This document shows, piece by piece, positions 9,590-17,685 of a stretch of 64,000 nucleotides of DNA (position 1 is the stretch's first letter; each line of letters opens with the position of its first letter). The position numbers and the translations under genes are program-made. The notes under the pieces are model-generated. The model did no database searches. It saw only the letters and a program-made list of their open reading frames with translations, and was not told the origin of the DNA. This DNA is from Clostridium pascui. Its GTDB lineage: Bacteria; Bacillota; Clostridia; Clostridiales; Clostridiaceae. The stretch lies in contig NZ_JAFBDB010000008.1 in the NCBI RefSeq assembly GCF_016908015.1, positions 98,465 through 162,464 on the forward strand, given 5' to 3'.

Positions 9590-10779
9590 TGAGAATTCTC
9601 CTTTTCATAAACTATTTCACCATATCTTATAGTCTTTAATATTTCCCCATAAACACTCATTCCTTCAAAAGGTGTATTCTTACCCTTTGATTTGAATTTA
9701 CTAGCATCTATAGTTACTTTTTTGTTTACATCTATTAAAACTAAATCTCCATCTTTTCCGATTTCTATTTCACCCTTATTTATTCCCATTATATTAGATG
9801 GATTTTTAGACATAATTTCCGATAGCTTATTTAAGCTTAATCCTTCCTCTTGCACAAGCCTTGTGTAACACACTGAAAACGCTGTTTCTATTCCTGAAAT
9901 ACCTGGGCTCCCTTTTAACTTATCCTCTATGGTATGCGGAGCATGATCTGTAGCTATAGCATCTACATATCCTTCCCTTATAGCGTTTACTATATAGTCC
10001 ACATCTTCTTTAGATCTGATAGGTGGATTTACACTGTAATCTGAGCCCCATAGTGCTATATGATGAGGGGTTACCTCACAGGTTAATTTAGTTCCTTTAT
10101 CCTTTGCTTCTTTAATATAATCAATTGATTCCTTTGTGCTTACATGGCAAAGATGCATTTTACACCCTGTATACTTGGATAATGTTATGTTCCTCCAAGT
10201 CATTAAATTTTCTGCCATCCTAGAATCTGTGGACGCTAGTGTTTCATCTTCAGAATGACAAAGCACTGTAAAACTATTTTCCTTTGCCTTTATCATTGCA
10301 TTCATCATAACTTTGCTATTCAGTACATCTTTCCCATCTTCTGAAATCATTCTAGCCTTGCTACCTAATTCATCTAACTTTGTTAATGTATTTCCATCAA
10401 AGTCTTTAGTTATAGAAGCTACTTGATGTATATCTACTAGGCCCACTTCGCTACCCTTATCAAGCACATATTTTATAGTTTCTTTTGTGCTGCATACTGG
10501 ATTTGTATTTGCCATAAGATTTACTGCAGTGTATCCGCCTCTTACCGCTGCCCTGCTTCCACTTAACATATCTTCTTTATGAGTAAATCCCGGATCCCTA
10601 AAGTGAGTGTGTAAATCTACAAAAGATGGCATCAGAAATTTTCCTGCTGCATCTATAGTTCTGCAGTCTTTAACCAGATCTGATCCTATTTCATATATAA
10701 GCCCATCTTTTATATAAACATCTCCTATAAAATCACTCGTCCAATCTACAATCCTTGCTCCCTTAATTAAAAGTTCCAT
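9583..10779 (-). CDS. pyrC: Dihydroorotase
   Basis: PyrC cyclises carbamoyl aspartate to dihydroorotate with a zinc centre. This 398-residue protein is a class I amidohydrolase: metal ligands His57 and His59 lie in VDLHTHFRDPG, with further ligands in HLCHVS and the catalytic aspartate in IATDHAPHT. Length and motifs match the Gram-positive type I enzyme. It starts one base after the pyrB stop and overlaps pyrF by seven bases. Confidence 0.96.
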   Translation of the reverse strand: MELLIKGARIVDWTSDFIGDVYIKDGLIYEIGSDLVKDCRTIDAAGKFLMPSFVDLHTHFRDPGFTHKEDMLSGSRAAVRGGYTAVNLMANTNPVCSTKETIKYVLDKGSEVGLVDIHQVASITKDFDGNTLTKLDELGSKARMISEDGKDVLNSKVMMNAMIKAKENSFTVLCHSEDETLASTDSRMAENLMTWRNITLSKYTGCKMHLCHVSTKESIDYIKEAKDKGTKLTCEVTPHHIALWGSDYSVNPPIRSKEDVDYIVNAIREGYVDAIATDHAPHTIEDKLKGSPGISGIETAFSVCYTRLVQEEGLSLNKLSEIMSKNPSNIMGINKGEIEIGKDGDLVLIDVNKKVTIDASKFKSKGKNTPFEGMSVYGEILKTIRYGEIVYEKENSQC

Positions 10780-10780
10780 T

Positions 10781-11704
10781 CTATATTACCCCCAAAAGCT
10801 TTGATATTAGAGCCATTCTTACATACATTCCATATCTAGCCTGCTTAAAATATGTGGCTCTTTTATCTAAATCTATATCAGGATGTATTTCATTAACTCT
10901 TGGTAGAGGGTGAAGTATTAACATATCATCTTTAGCATTTGTTAACTTTTCCTTAGTTAATATATAGCTATCTTTAAGTCTTAAGTATTCATCCTCACTA
11001 TCGAATCTTTCCTTTTGTATTCTAGTCATATACAGTATATCTAGATTATCTATGACTTCTTCTAAAGATTTAACTTCTTGAATTTCCATAGAATCATTTT
11101 TTAAAACTTCCTCTTTAATATAATCTGGAATTTTTAATTCGTCAGGTGATATCAAAATAATTTTATTATTTGAATATCTTGATAAAGCCTTTATGAGAGA
11201 ATGAACTGTTCTACCAAACTTCAAGTCTCCACAAAGCCCTACCGTAAGATTGGATAATCTTCCTTTTAAATTTTGAATAGTTGATAAATCTGTCAATGTT
11301 TGAGTAGGGTGTTGATTTGCTCCATCCCCTGCATTTATTACAGGGACATCAGAGTATAGAGAAGCTCTCTCTGCAGAGCCTTCCTTAGGATGTCTTATCG
11401 CAATAATATCTGAATAACAAGATATAATTTTTATAGTATCTTCAAGACTTTCTCCCTTTGATACAGAAGTTGAATTAGGCTCTGAAAAACCTATAATTCT
11501 TCCCCCAAGTCTTAGCATTGCTGCTTCAAAACTTAATCTTGTCCTTGTGCTTGGTTCATAGAATAGTGCAGCAAGTATTTTGCCACTACATAGATTTGAA
11601 TACCTCTCTGGATTTTTTTCCATATCTTGAGCTAATACTAAAATTTCATTTATTTCATCTGTTGAAAAGTCAGTTGGGTCAATTAAATTTCTTACCTTTA
11701 TCAT
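10781..11704 (-). CDS. pyrB: Aspartate carbamoyltransferase catalytic subunit
   Basis: PyrB condenses carbamoyl phosphate and aspartate, the committed step of the pathway. The carbamoyl-phosphate motif STRTR sits at about 52-56, with HPTQTLTDL and HPLPRVNEI further on. I start at the ATG at 11702-11704 because AGGAGGAG lies about seven bases upstream; an in-frame GTG at 11731 would put that ribosome binding site inside the gene. This gives 307 residues, the usual length. It is first in the operon, behind the attenuator. No pyrI regulatory subunit gene lies next to it. Confidence 0.97.
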   Translation of the reverse strand: MIKVRNLIDPTDFSTDEINEILVLAQDMEKNPERYSNLCSGKILAALFYEPSTRTRLSFEAAMLRLGGRIIGFSEPNSTSVSKGESLEDTIKIISCYSDIIAIRHPKEGSAERASLYSDVPVINAGDGANQHPTQTLTDLSTIQNLKGRLSNLTVGLCGDLKFGRTVHSLIKALSRYSNNKIILISPDELKIPDYIKEEVLKNDSMEIQEVKSLEEVIDNLDILYMTRIQKERFDSEDEYLRLKDSYILTKEKLTNAKDDMLILHPLPRVNEIHPDIDLDKRATYFKQARYGMYVRMALISKLLGVI

Positions 11705-11750
11705 TATTAATCTCCTCCTTTTTAGTATCACAGTACTATCTTAAAGGCAT

Positions 11751-11780
11751 AAAAAAACCTTCCTTTTATCAAAAGGAAGG
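11751..11780 (-). terminator. Intrinsic terminator of the pyr attenuator
   Basis: On the minus strand CCTTCCTTTT-GAT-AAAAGGAAGG forms a perfect ten-base-pair stem followed by seven T residues, ending about 45 bases before the pyrB ATG. Lying between the pyr promoter and the first gene, it is an attenuator terminator. Confidence 0.93.
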
Positions 11781-11796
11781 CATAATCTCGCACCTA

Positions 11797-11840
11797 GTAT
11801 AAAATCAATTTAGTATATCGCTTAAGGCTGATTTTATACG
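11797..11840 (-). promoter_or_regulatory. Antiterminator-like hairpin in the pyr leader
   Basis: Between the PyrR-like loop and the terminator, GTATAAAATC and GATTTTATAC form a perfect ten-base-pair stem around about 23 bases. In PyrR systems an intermediate structure competes with the terminator. The exact exclusive pairing needs RNA folding, so the antiterminator role is inferred from position. Confidence 0.5.
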
Positions 11841-11851
11841 TACTAATTACC

Positions 11852-11885
11852 ATTCCTTTCAGGTCTCACAGGACCTTTCTTAAAG
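11852..11885 (-). promoter_or_regulatory. PyrR-type binding loop in the pyr leader
   Basis: The minus-strand RNA folds as CCUUU / AAAGG enclosing a purine-rich internal bulge and an upper stem GGUC-CUGUGA-GACC. The six-base loop CUGUGA and the UCCUGUGAGAC core fit the known PyrR anti-antiterminator consensus (UCCNGNGAGRY). PyrR with UMP would hold this structure and favour the downstream terminator. No pyrR gene is in the window. Confidence 0.72.
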
Positions 11886-11912
11886 GAAAATATTTATATT
11901 CTCTTTGTAAAA

Positions 11913-11941
11913 AGAGTACCACTTGTCTCACTAAAAGTCAA
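11913..11941 (-). promoter_or_regulatory. Promoter of the pyr operon
   Basis: A sigma-A type promoter reads TTGACT (11936-11941), a 17-base spacer and TACTCT (11913-11918) on the minus strand. It starts transcription just upstream of the PyrR-like loop and lies at the very end of the upstream permease gene region. Confidence 0.75.
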
Positions 11942-11950
11942 GTGTATTTT

Positions 11951-12886
11951 CTATCTTTCTTCTCTAAAATATGATACTCCGAGACCTTTTGGGGGTAAAC
12001 TATTAATCGACTTTTTAGCAGAAACCACTACCATAGCAACTATAGTAATCACATATGGCATCATGTCTATTATATATTGAGAAACATTTACATTTAGTCC
12101 CTGCATTCTGAAGCCTACTATATCTAATGCCCCAAATACATATGCACCTATTAACGCCTTATATGGATTCCAGGACACAAATATAACTAAAGCTACAGCT
12201 ATCCATCCTCTTCCTGCAGTTATTCCTTCCTGCCAAGCTGGTACATATACCAATGATAAATAAGCACCTCCAAGCCCGCATAAAGCTCCTCCTATAAGAA
12301 TATGGATATATTTATATAAGTTTATATTTATTCCCGCTGCATCAGCAGACTTTGGATTTTCCCCTACAGCTCTTAAATTTAATCCTTTCGAAGTACAATA
12401 CATATATATTCCCATTGTAACCGCTAATATATATCCTAAATACACAAATGAATCCTGTCTAAAAAATATTTCACCTAGAAATGGAATATGCCCTAGTATG
12501 GGAACAAATACAGGTTTAAAGAAATCTTTTATAGCATCAGGTGCTACTTGACCTATTAAGCTTTTTCCTACCATACTCGAAAATCCCGTCCCAAATATGG
12601 TTAGCGTAAGACCTGATACTACTTGATTTGCCCTTAAGGATACTGTTAAAAATGAATATATAAGCGCTCCTAAAGCTCCTGCTAGCATTGCGCCTATCAT
12701 TGCAATTATAGGATTTTGTGTTTTAATTCCAACCATAAATCCTATAACCGCTCCCATTAGCATCATACCTTCTACTCCAAGGTTTAAGTTTCCAGATTTC
12801 TCTGAAATAAGTTCTCCTAAAGTTGCAAATAAGAGTGGCGTTCCAGCTACTATGGAAGCCTGAAGTAAAGAAGTTATCATATCCAT
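11951..12886 (-). CDS. Nucleoside ABC transporter permease, second subunit
   Basis: This 311-residue polytopic membrane protein belongs to the BPD_transp_2 permeases that work with BMP-family lipoproteins (the NupQ-like partner of guanosine uptake systems). It is mostly hydrophobic, with about eight to ten membrane spans, and carries GTPLLFATLGELISEKSGNLN at the start, which is typical of the family, and GENPKSADAAGIN, the ATPase-coupling loop. The ATG follows AAGGAGG and is two bases from the preceding permease. It is the last gene of the riboswitch-controlled purine salvage operon. Confidence 0.9.
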   Translation of the reverse strand: MDMITSLLQASIVAGTPLLFATLGELISEKSGNLNLGVEGMMLMGAVIGFMVGIKTQNPIIAMIGAMLAGALGALIYSFLTVSLRANQVVSGLTLTIFGTGFSSMVGKSLIGQVAPDAIKDFFKPVFVPILGHIPFLGEIFFRQDSFVYLGYILAVTMGIYMYCTSKGLNLRAVGENPKSADAAGININLYKYIHILIGGALCGLGGAYLSLVYVPAWQEGITAGRGWIAVALVIFVSWNPYKALIGAYVFGALDIVGFRMQGLNVNVSQYIIDMMPYVITIVAMVVVSAKKSINSLPPKGLGVSYFREER

Positions 12887-12887
12887 A

Positions 12888-13961
12888 TTAAGCTGCCTCC
12901 TTAAGTGCTTTCGCTGTATTTTTTCTCAACACCTTATACTTTATAAAGAATTCACTTCCTAATACAAAGAAAAGTATGGTTGATTGTAATATTAATGCTG
13001 CAGCCTCAGGTATTCCGAAAGCTGTTTGTATAAATGCTCCTCCCTCTAAAAGAGCCGCAAATAATACTCCAACGATTAGTATAACTGGTGCTTTTAAAGC
13101 GGAAAGCCAAGCTACTATTATAGCAGTGTATCCAACTCCCCCTGATACTTCCACGGATAAAGTGCCACTCACTGCAGAAGCTTGAATCATACCTGTAAGT
13201 CCGCATAATCCTCCACTTAAAAGCATTGCTACAATAAGCGTTCGTTTTATATTGATTCCTGCATAAATAGCTGTCTTTTCACTTTCTCCAAGAACTGATA
13301 TTTCATAACCTTTTTTAGTATAATTTATAAATATATGCACAGCTATAATAAGTATTAAAGCTATAATCCATCCTAAATGCACTCCCATAACCTCAGGAAG
13401 AGTTGCATTATCACTAAAGCTAGCTATCTTCGGAAATCCTTGAGCTTTAGGATCCTTCCATGGTCCATACTGGAGATAAGTAACAAACTTTAAAGCTATA
13501 TAATTCATCATGAGAGTTACTATTGTTTCATTGGTATTAAATTTAAACTTCAGAATCGAAGGAATATATGCCCATATTGCTCCACCTACCATACCTGCTA
13601 TGGCCATAATAGTTAATAATAAAAACTTATTCATATCAGAAAAATTTAACGCAAAATAGGATGAAAAGAGGGCTCCCATAACTATTTGACCTTCTCCTCC
13701 AATATTCCAAAACTGCATTTTAAATGCTATAGAAACTCCAAGAGCAGTCACTATAAGAGGAATAGCTTTTACTATGGTTTCCTTCGTACTATATAAAGAG
13801 CCAAATGCTCCTTTTACCATTGCTCCATATACTTCAATAGGATTTAATGCTAAAATACTTATAAATGCAGCTACTACTAAAAAGGCTAATATTATGGAAA
13901 TACATCTTATGAGTATACTTCTTTTAGTTGTAATTTCTTCTACCTTAATTATTTTAAACAA
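12888..13961 (-). CDS. Nucleoside ABC transporter permease, first subunit
   Basis: This 357-residue membrane protein pairs with the following permease to form the translocation pore of a BMP-type nucleoside importer (NupP-like). It has a first membrane segment at about residues 17-40, FWNIGGEGQIVMGALF, which is typical of these permeases, and the coupling loop GESEKTAIYAGIN. The start is TTG at 13959-13961 with GAGG nine bases upstream, and it overlaps the end of the ATPase gene by eight bases, so translation is coupled. Confidence 0.9.
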   Translation of the reverse strand: MFKIIKVEEITTKRSILIRCISIILAFLVVAAFISILALNPIEVYGAMVKGAFGSLYSTKETIVKAIPLIVTALGVSIAFKMQFWNIGGEGQIVMGALFSSYFALNFSDMNKFLLLTIMAIAGMVGGAIWAYIPSILKFKFNTNETIVTLMMNYIALKFVTYLQYGPWKDPKAQGFPKIASFSDNATLPEVMGVHLGWIIALILIIAVHIFINYTKKGYEISVLGESEKTAIYAGINIKRTLIVAMLLSGGLCGLTGMIQASAVSGTLSVEVSGGVGYTAIIVAWLSALKAPVILIVGVLFAALLEGGAFIQTAFGIPEAAALILQSTILFFVLGSEFFIKYKVLRKNTAKALKEAA

Positions 13962-15486
13962 CTTCGTATTCCTCGCCTTCTATTTTATTTCCAGCCATTA
14001 GATATCCTATCTTTTCTCTTGTAGCTTCTCTACCCTTCAATTCCCCTGTAACTTCTCCATTACAAAGTACAATGATTCTATCACATAAGTTTATAAGAAC
14101 ATCTATATCTTCACCTACATATAACGTAGATACTCCGCTCTTCTTTTGTTCATCAATTAAGTTATATATGGTATAACATGTATTTATGTCAAGTCCTCTA
14201 ACTGGATAAGCCATTATTAGAAGTTTTGGTTTTAAATCTAGTTCTCTTCCTAAAAGTATCTTTTGAATATTTCCTCCAGAAAGATTTTTTACCGGATAAT
14301 ATATACTAGGAGTTTTTATATCAAAATGTTTTTTTATATTAATCGCCTTTTCTTCAGCTTCTTTCTTTCTAAGTAAAAATCCCTTTTGCTTGTGATAAGA
14401 TTTTAAGAGAAGGTTATTTACTATATCCATTGAACCTATGAGGCCCATTCCAAGTCTATCCTCTGGTACAAAGCTCATGCTTATACCCTTTTTAATAATG
14501 TCTCTCGGTGAAAGTCCAACTATATTTTCACCTTCCATAGTTATTTCTCCAGATTCTATGGGGTATATCCCAGATATTGCTTCACATATTTCCTTTTGGC
14601 CGCTTCCTGCTACTCCTGCAATTCCAACTACTTCTCCCTTTTTAATATTGAATGTTATTCCCTTTACCGCTTTAGCTTTTTCTTCATTTAAAACTACTAG
14701 ATCTTTTACACTTAAAAGTTCTTCTTTGAAACTTATATCAGCTCTTTTTATGGATAGATTTAATGCTTTTCCGACCATAAGCTCTGCCAATATTTTAGGA
14801 GAAGCTTCTTTTATATCAATAGTCGATATTGTTTCCCCTTTTCTCAAAACAGTTACCTTATCACATATTTCCATAACCTCATCCATTTTATGGGATATAA
14901 AAATTACAGCACAATTATTTTCTCTCATTCTGTTTATTATTTTAAATAACTTACTTACCTCTTGAGGGGTAAAAACTGTAGTTGGTTCATCAAATATAAG
15001 TATATCTGCTCCCCTGTATAAGACCTTAATTATTTCTACTATTTGTTTTTCTCCTACAGACATGTCCTTTATTAATTTATCTAATGAAATATCTATTCCA
15101 AACCTATCGCATATTTCATTTATTTTATTTAATGCCGCCCCTTTATTTATAAAAAAGCTATTTTTTTGTCCTATTATTATGTTCTGAAATACCGTCATGT
15201 TGTCTACTAATTTAAAATGTTGATATATCATTCCTATTCCATTGTTTATAGAATCCTTAGGAGATGAAAAAAATGTATCTTTGCCATGTACATAAATGCT
15301 TCCGCTGTCTGGAGTATAAACCCCAGACAGCATATTCATTAAAGTACTTTTTCCTGCTCCATTTTCCCCTAAAAGAGCATGAACTTCTCCGCCATGAACT
15401 TTAAAGTTTATATTTTTATTTGCTATGACTTTTCCGAAACTTTTATTTATATCCTTCATAACTATATATGGAACAGTTTTATTCAT
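13954..15486 (-). CDS. Nucleoside ABC transporter ATP-binding protein (double ATPase)
   Basis: This 510-residue ATPase energises nucleoside import. Two ABC domains are fused: the first has Walker A GENGAGKST (about 40-48), signature MSVGEKQ and Walker B ILIFDEPT; the second has the degenerate Walker A GVAGSGQKE, LSGGNIQK and LLIMAYPVRGLD, where the usual Walker B sequence is weakened. That asymmetry is normal in RbsA/NupO-like proteins. I start at ATG 15484-15486, six bases after AGGTG; an in-frame GTG three codons earlier would use that same sequence as its start. Confidence 0.92.
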   Translation of the reverse strand: MNKTVPYIVMKDINKSFGKVIANKNINFKVHGGEVHALLGENGAGKSTLMNMLSGVYTPDSGSIYVHGKDTFFSSPKDSINNGIGMIYQHFKLVDNMTVFQNIIIGQKNSFFINKGAALNKINEICDRFGIDISLDKLIKDMSVGEKQIVEIIKVLYRGADILIFDEPTTVFTPQEVSKLFKIINRMRENNCAVIFISHKMDEVMEICDKVTVLRKGETISTIDIKEASPKILAELMVGKALNLSIKRADISFKEELLSVKDLVVLNEEKAKAVKGITFNIKKGEVVGIAGVAGSGQKEICEAISGIYPIESGEITMEGENIVGLSPRDIIKKGISMSFVPEDRLGMGLIGSMDIVNNLLLKSYHKQKGFLLRKKEAEEKAINIKKHFDIKTPSIYYPVKNLSGGNIQKILLGRELDLKPKLLIMAYPVRGLDINTCYTIYNLIDEQKKSGVSTLYVGEDIDVLINLCDRIIVLCNGEVTGELKGREATREKIGYLMAGNKIEGEEYEVV

Positions 15487-15507
15487 AATCATCACCTATA
15501 CTTTTAT

Positions 15508-16626
15508 TTATTTTGCTAGTTGACCTTTTACACCTTCTACAAACCAATTAAAGCTTAATAATTCCTCATCTGTCATAATCTTGTCTTTTTCAACTTTTAT
15601 ATTTCCATTTTGATCCTTTATTGGTCCTACAAATATTTTATTCTTTCCGTCCATTATTTCCTTCTGAGCCTTTTCAACTGCTTCCTTCGCTCCAGCTGGT
15701 GCATTTTCAGTTAATGGGGCAAGTGATACCATACCTGTTTCAAGGCCTCCCCAAACATTTTGTGATTTCCATGTTCCTTCTTTAATTGCCTTTACTTGTT
15801 CAACATAATATGGTCCCCAGTTCCATATAGGTGCTGTCATATATGCTTTTGGAGCCTTATCTTTCATATCTGTGTTATATCCTATAGAAAATGCTCCTTT
15901 TTCTTCTGCTGCTTGCTGTGGTCCTGCTGTATCTTGGTGTTGAGTTATTACATCTGATCCTTCTGCAAGTAATGCCTTAGCTGCTTCCTTTTCCTTTGCT
16001 GGATCATACCAAGTATTTGTCCATTTAACGGAAACCTCTGCATTTGGATTAACTGACTTTACTCCTAGTGTAAATGCATTTATACCTCTTACAACCTCTG
16101 GGATTGGGAATGCCCCTACATATCCTATTTTGTTTGTTTTTGTTTTCATTCCAGCAACTATACCTGAAAGATATCTTGCCTGATATATTCTTCCAAAGTA
16201 ATTAGCCATATTTTCTGATGATTTGTATCCTGATGCATGTAAAAATTTAATATCCTTATGTTTTTGAGCTTCTTTTTCCATTCCATCCATAAACCCAAAG
16301 CTTGTACCGATTATTACGTTGCATCCTTGATTTATCATATCTTCTACAACCTTCTGTACCTCAGCAGTATCTTCTTTAACAGATTCTTTATAAATAGTTG
16401 GAACCTTTAACTCTTTTTCTAAATACTTTCTGCCTTCATCATGAGAATATGTCCATCCGCCGTCTCCAACAGGTCCTACATATATAAATCCTACCTTTGT
16501 TTCCTTTTTGTCTGATGCAGCATTTTGAGTACTTGATTCTTTTTTGTTGCTACCGCACCCTGTTAAAGCTAAACCAATACACATTACAGATGCCAATAAT
16601 AAAGATGTTATTTTAAACTTTTTCAT
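15508..16626 (-). CDS. BMP-family nucleoside-binding lipoprotein
   Basis: This is the extracytoplasmic substrate receptor of the importer. It has a signal peptide with lipobox LALTGCGS (lipidated Cys24) and then the Bmp domain, with VGFIYVGPVGDGGWTYSHD near the start, a sequence seen in PnrA/NupN purine-nucleoside binding proteins, and GTSFGFMDG further on. The ATG has AAGGGGG about nine bases upstream. It lies between xpt and the ATPase gene under a guanine riboswitch, so guanosine or another purine nucleoside is the likely ligand. Confidence 0.92.
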   Translation of the reverse strand: MKKFKITSLLLASVMCIGLALTGCGSNKKESSTQNAASDKKETKVGFIYVGPVGDGGWTYSHDEGRKYLEKELKVPTIYKESVKEDTAEVQKVVEDMINQGCNVIIGTSFGFMDGMEKEAQKHKDIKFLHASGYKSSENMANYFGRIYQARYLSGIVAGMKTKTNKIGYVGAFPIPEVVRGINAFTLGVKSVNPNAEVSVKWTNTWYDPAKEKEAAKALLAEGSDVITQHQDTAGPQQAAEEKGAFSIGYNTDMKDKAPKAYMTAPIWNWGPYYVEQVKAIKEGTWKSQNVWGGLETGMVSLAPLTENAPAGAKEAVEKAQKEIMDGKNKIFVGPIKDQNGNIKVEKDKIMTDEELLSFNWFVEGVKGQLAK

Positions 16627-16691
16627 CTTAGTGTTCCCCCTTGTATAAATTTTATATTAAAATTTTATTTAGAATCAAAATTTAAAGCTTA

Positions 16692-17270
16692 CTATTCTTC
16701 ACTAAATACAACTTTTCCATCTTCTAACGCTTCAACTATTGCTAGAGATTCTAATTGTATTCCCTTACTCAATATCTCTTCTCTTCCTTGTTGAAACTTC
16801 TTTTCTATTGCTATACCTATTCCTTCTACAGCTGCTCCTGCTTGTTCACATAAACTAATAAGTCCTGCTGAAGCGCTTCCCATAGCTAAAAAATCATCTA
16901 TTATGAGCACTTTATCGTTTTTGCACAGATAATTCTTAGAAACTCTTATCTTATAATCCTTGTTTTTTGTAAAAGAATATACATCTGCTTCATAAACACT
17001 TGTATCCATATTGGTACCTGAATATTTTTTTGCAAATACTACTGGTACATTATCAAAATATTGAGCTACTATACATGCGATACCTATTCCAGAGGTCTCT
17101 AAAGTCATTATTTTATTTATATCTTTATCCTTAAATCTTTCCTTAAACTCTTGTCCCATCCAATTGAACAATTCTACATCAATTTGATGATTTAAGAAAT
17201 TATCAACTTTTAATATTCTATTTTCTATAACCCTACCTTCTTGGATAATTTTATCTACTAACTTATTCAT
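16692..17270 (-). CDS. xpt: Xanthine phosphoribosyltransferase
   Basis: Xpt salvages xanthine to XMP using PRPP. After trimming to the ATG at 17268-17270 it is 192 residues long and begins MNKLVDKIIQEG, matching the start of the Bacillus enzyme; GGAGAGG lies nine bases upstream, whereas the longer ORF would have that sequence inside the coding region. It has LKVDNFLNHQID and the PRPP loop VLIIDDFLAMGSAS. It leads the purine salvage operon behind a guanine riboswitch, as in many Firmicutes. Confidence 0.96.
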   Translation of the reverse strand: MNKLVDKIIQEGRVIENRILKVDNFLNHQIDVELFNWMGQEFKERFKDKDINKIMTLETSGIGIACIVAQYFDNVPVVFAKKYSGTNMDTSVYEADVYSFTKNKDYKIRVSKNYLCKNDKVLIIDDFLAMGSASAGLISLCEQAGAAVEGIGIAIEKKFQQGREEILSKGIQLESLAIVEALEDGKVVFSEE

Positions 17271-17344
17271 CTTTTCATTCCTCTCCATATATGATTTATT
17301 AATAAATCCATATGCTTCAATCTATTTTAAGCATTTACTATAAA

Positions 17345-17376
17345 AAATAAAAACCCCCAAAAATTTGGGAGTTTAA
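17345..17376 (-). terminator. Riboswitch terminator upstream of xpt
   Basis: On the minus strand AAACTCCCAAA-TTT-TTGGGGGTTT forms a stem followed by a T-rich run (TTTTTATTTTTT). It lies between the guanine aptamer and xpt and is the expression platform terminator. Confidence 0.88.
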
Positions 17377-17418
17377 AAAGCTAATTGTATTAGAAAACAA
17401 CAATATTAGCTCAATAAA

Positions 17419-17489
17419 CACCCATAGCCCAGCAATTTACGGTTGCCTGGTAGAGACACTTAGACCCTATTTCTAAGTATATATGAGTG
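17419..17489 (-). promoter_or_regulatory. Guanine riboswitch (purine aptamer) of xpt operon
   Basis: The minus strand has P1 arms CACTCATA and TATGGGTG, the conserved junction segment GUCUCUACCAGGCAACCGUA and the J3/1 sequence GGGCUAUGGGU. The base before UAUGGG is C (the position-74 specificity base), which selects guanine rather than adenine. High guanine should trigger the terminator at 17345-17376 and shut off xpt and the transporter. Confidence 0.95.
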
Positions 17490-17543
17490 CGAATATTTTA
17501 TTTTAATTTAAGTTTAATGTTCGTTAATTACTTTGTTAAAAAT

Positions 17544-17572
17544 ATAATACAATACTTCTTAATAAAAATCAA
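17544..17572 (-). promoter_or_regulatory. Promoter of xpt-transporter operon
   Basis: TTGATT (17567-17572), a 17-base spacer and TATTAT (17544-17549) read on the minus strand, about 50 bases upstream of the guanine aptamer. The remaining sequence up to the symporter terminator at 17640 holds nothing I recognise. Confidence 0.7.
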
Positions 17573-17639
17573 GCATTACTTGCATGATTTCGCTATAAAT
17601 CAGCAAATTTCACTTTTCTAAGTATTTTATTATTAATAT

Positions 17640-17682
17640 AAAGATGGCACAATCATCACTTTGTGATGATTGTGCCATCTTT
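17640..17682 (-). terminator. Terminator of the symporter gene (perfect 20-bp inverted repeat)
   Basis: Arms at 17640-17659 and 17663-17682 are perfect 20-base complements around TTT. On the minus strand the stem ends in TTTATATTAATAATAAAA directly after the symporter stop codon. Confidence 0.88.
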
Positions 17683-17685
17683 ATA

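Noticed and set aside
14438..14965. A 175-codon plus-strand frame
   Set aside because: It lies antisense to the nucleoside transporter ATPase, with no ribosome binding site.
17640..17682. The perfect 20-base palindrome as a possible operator or mobile-element end
   Set aside because: It directly follows the symporter stop and is trailed by a T-rich tract, so a terminator explains it.
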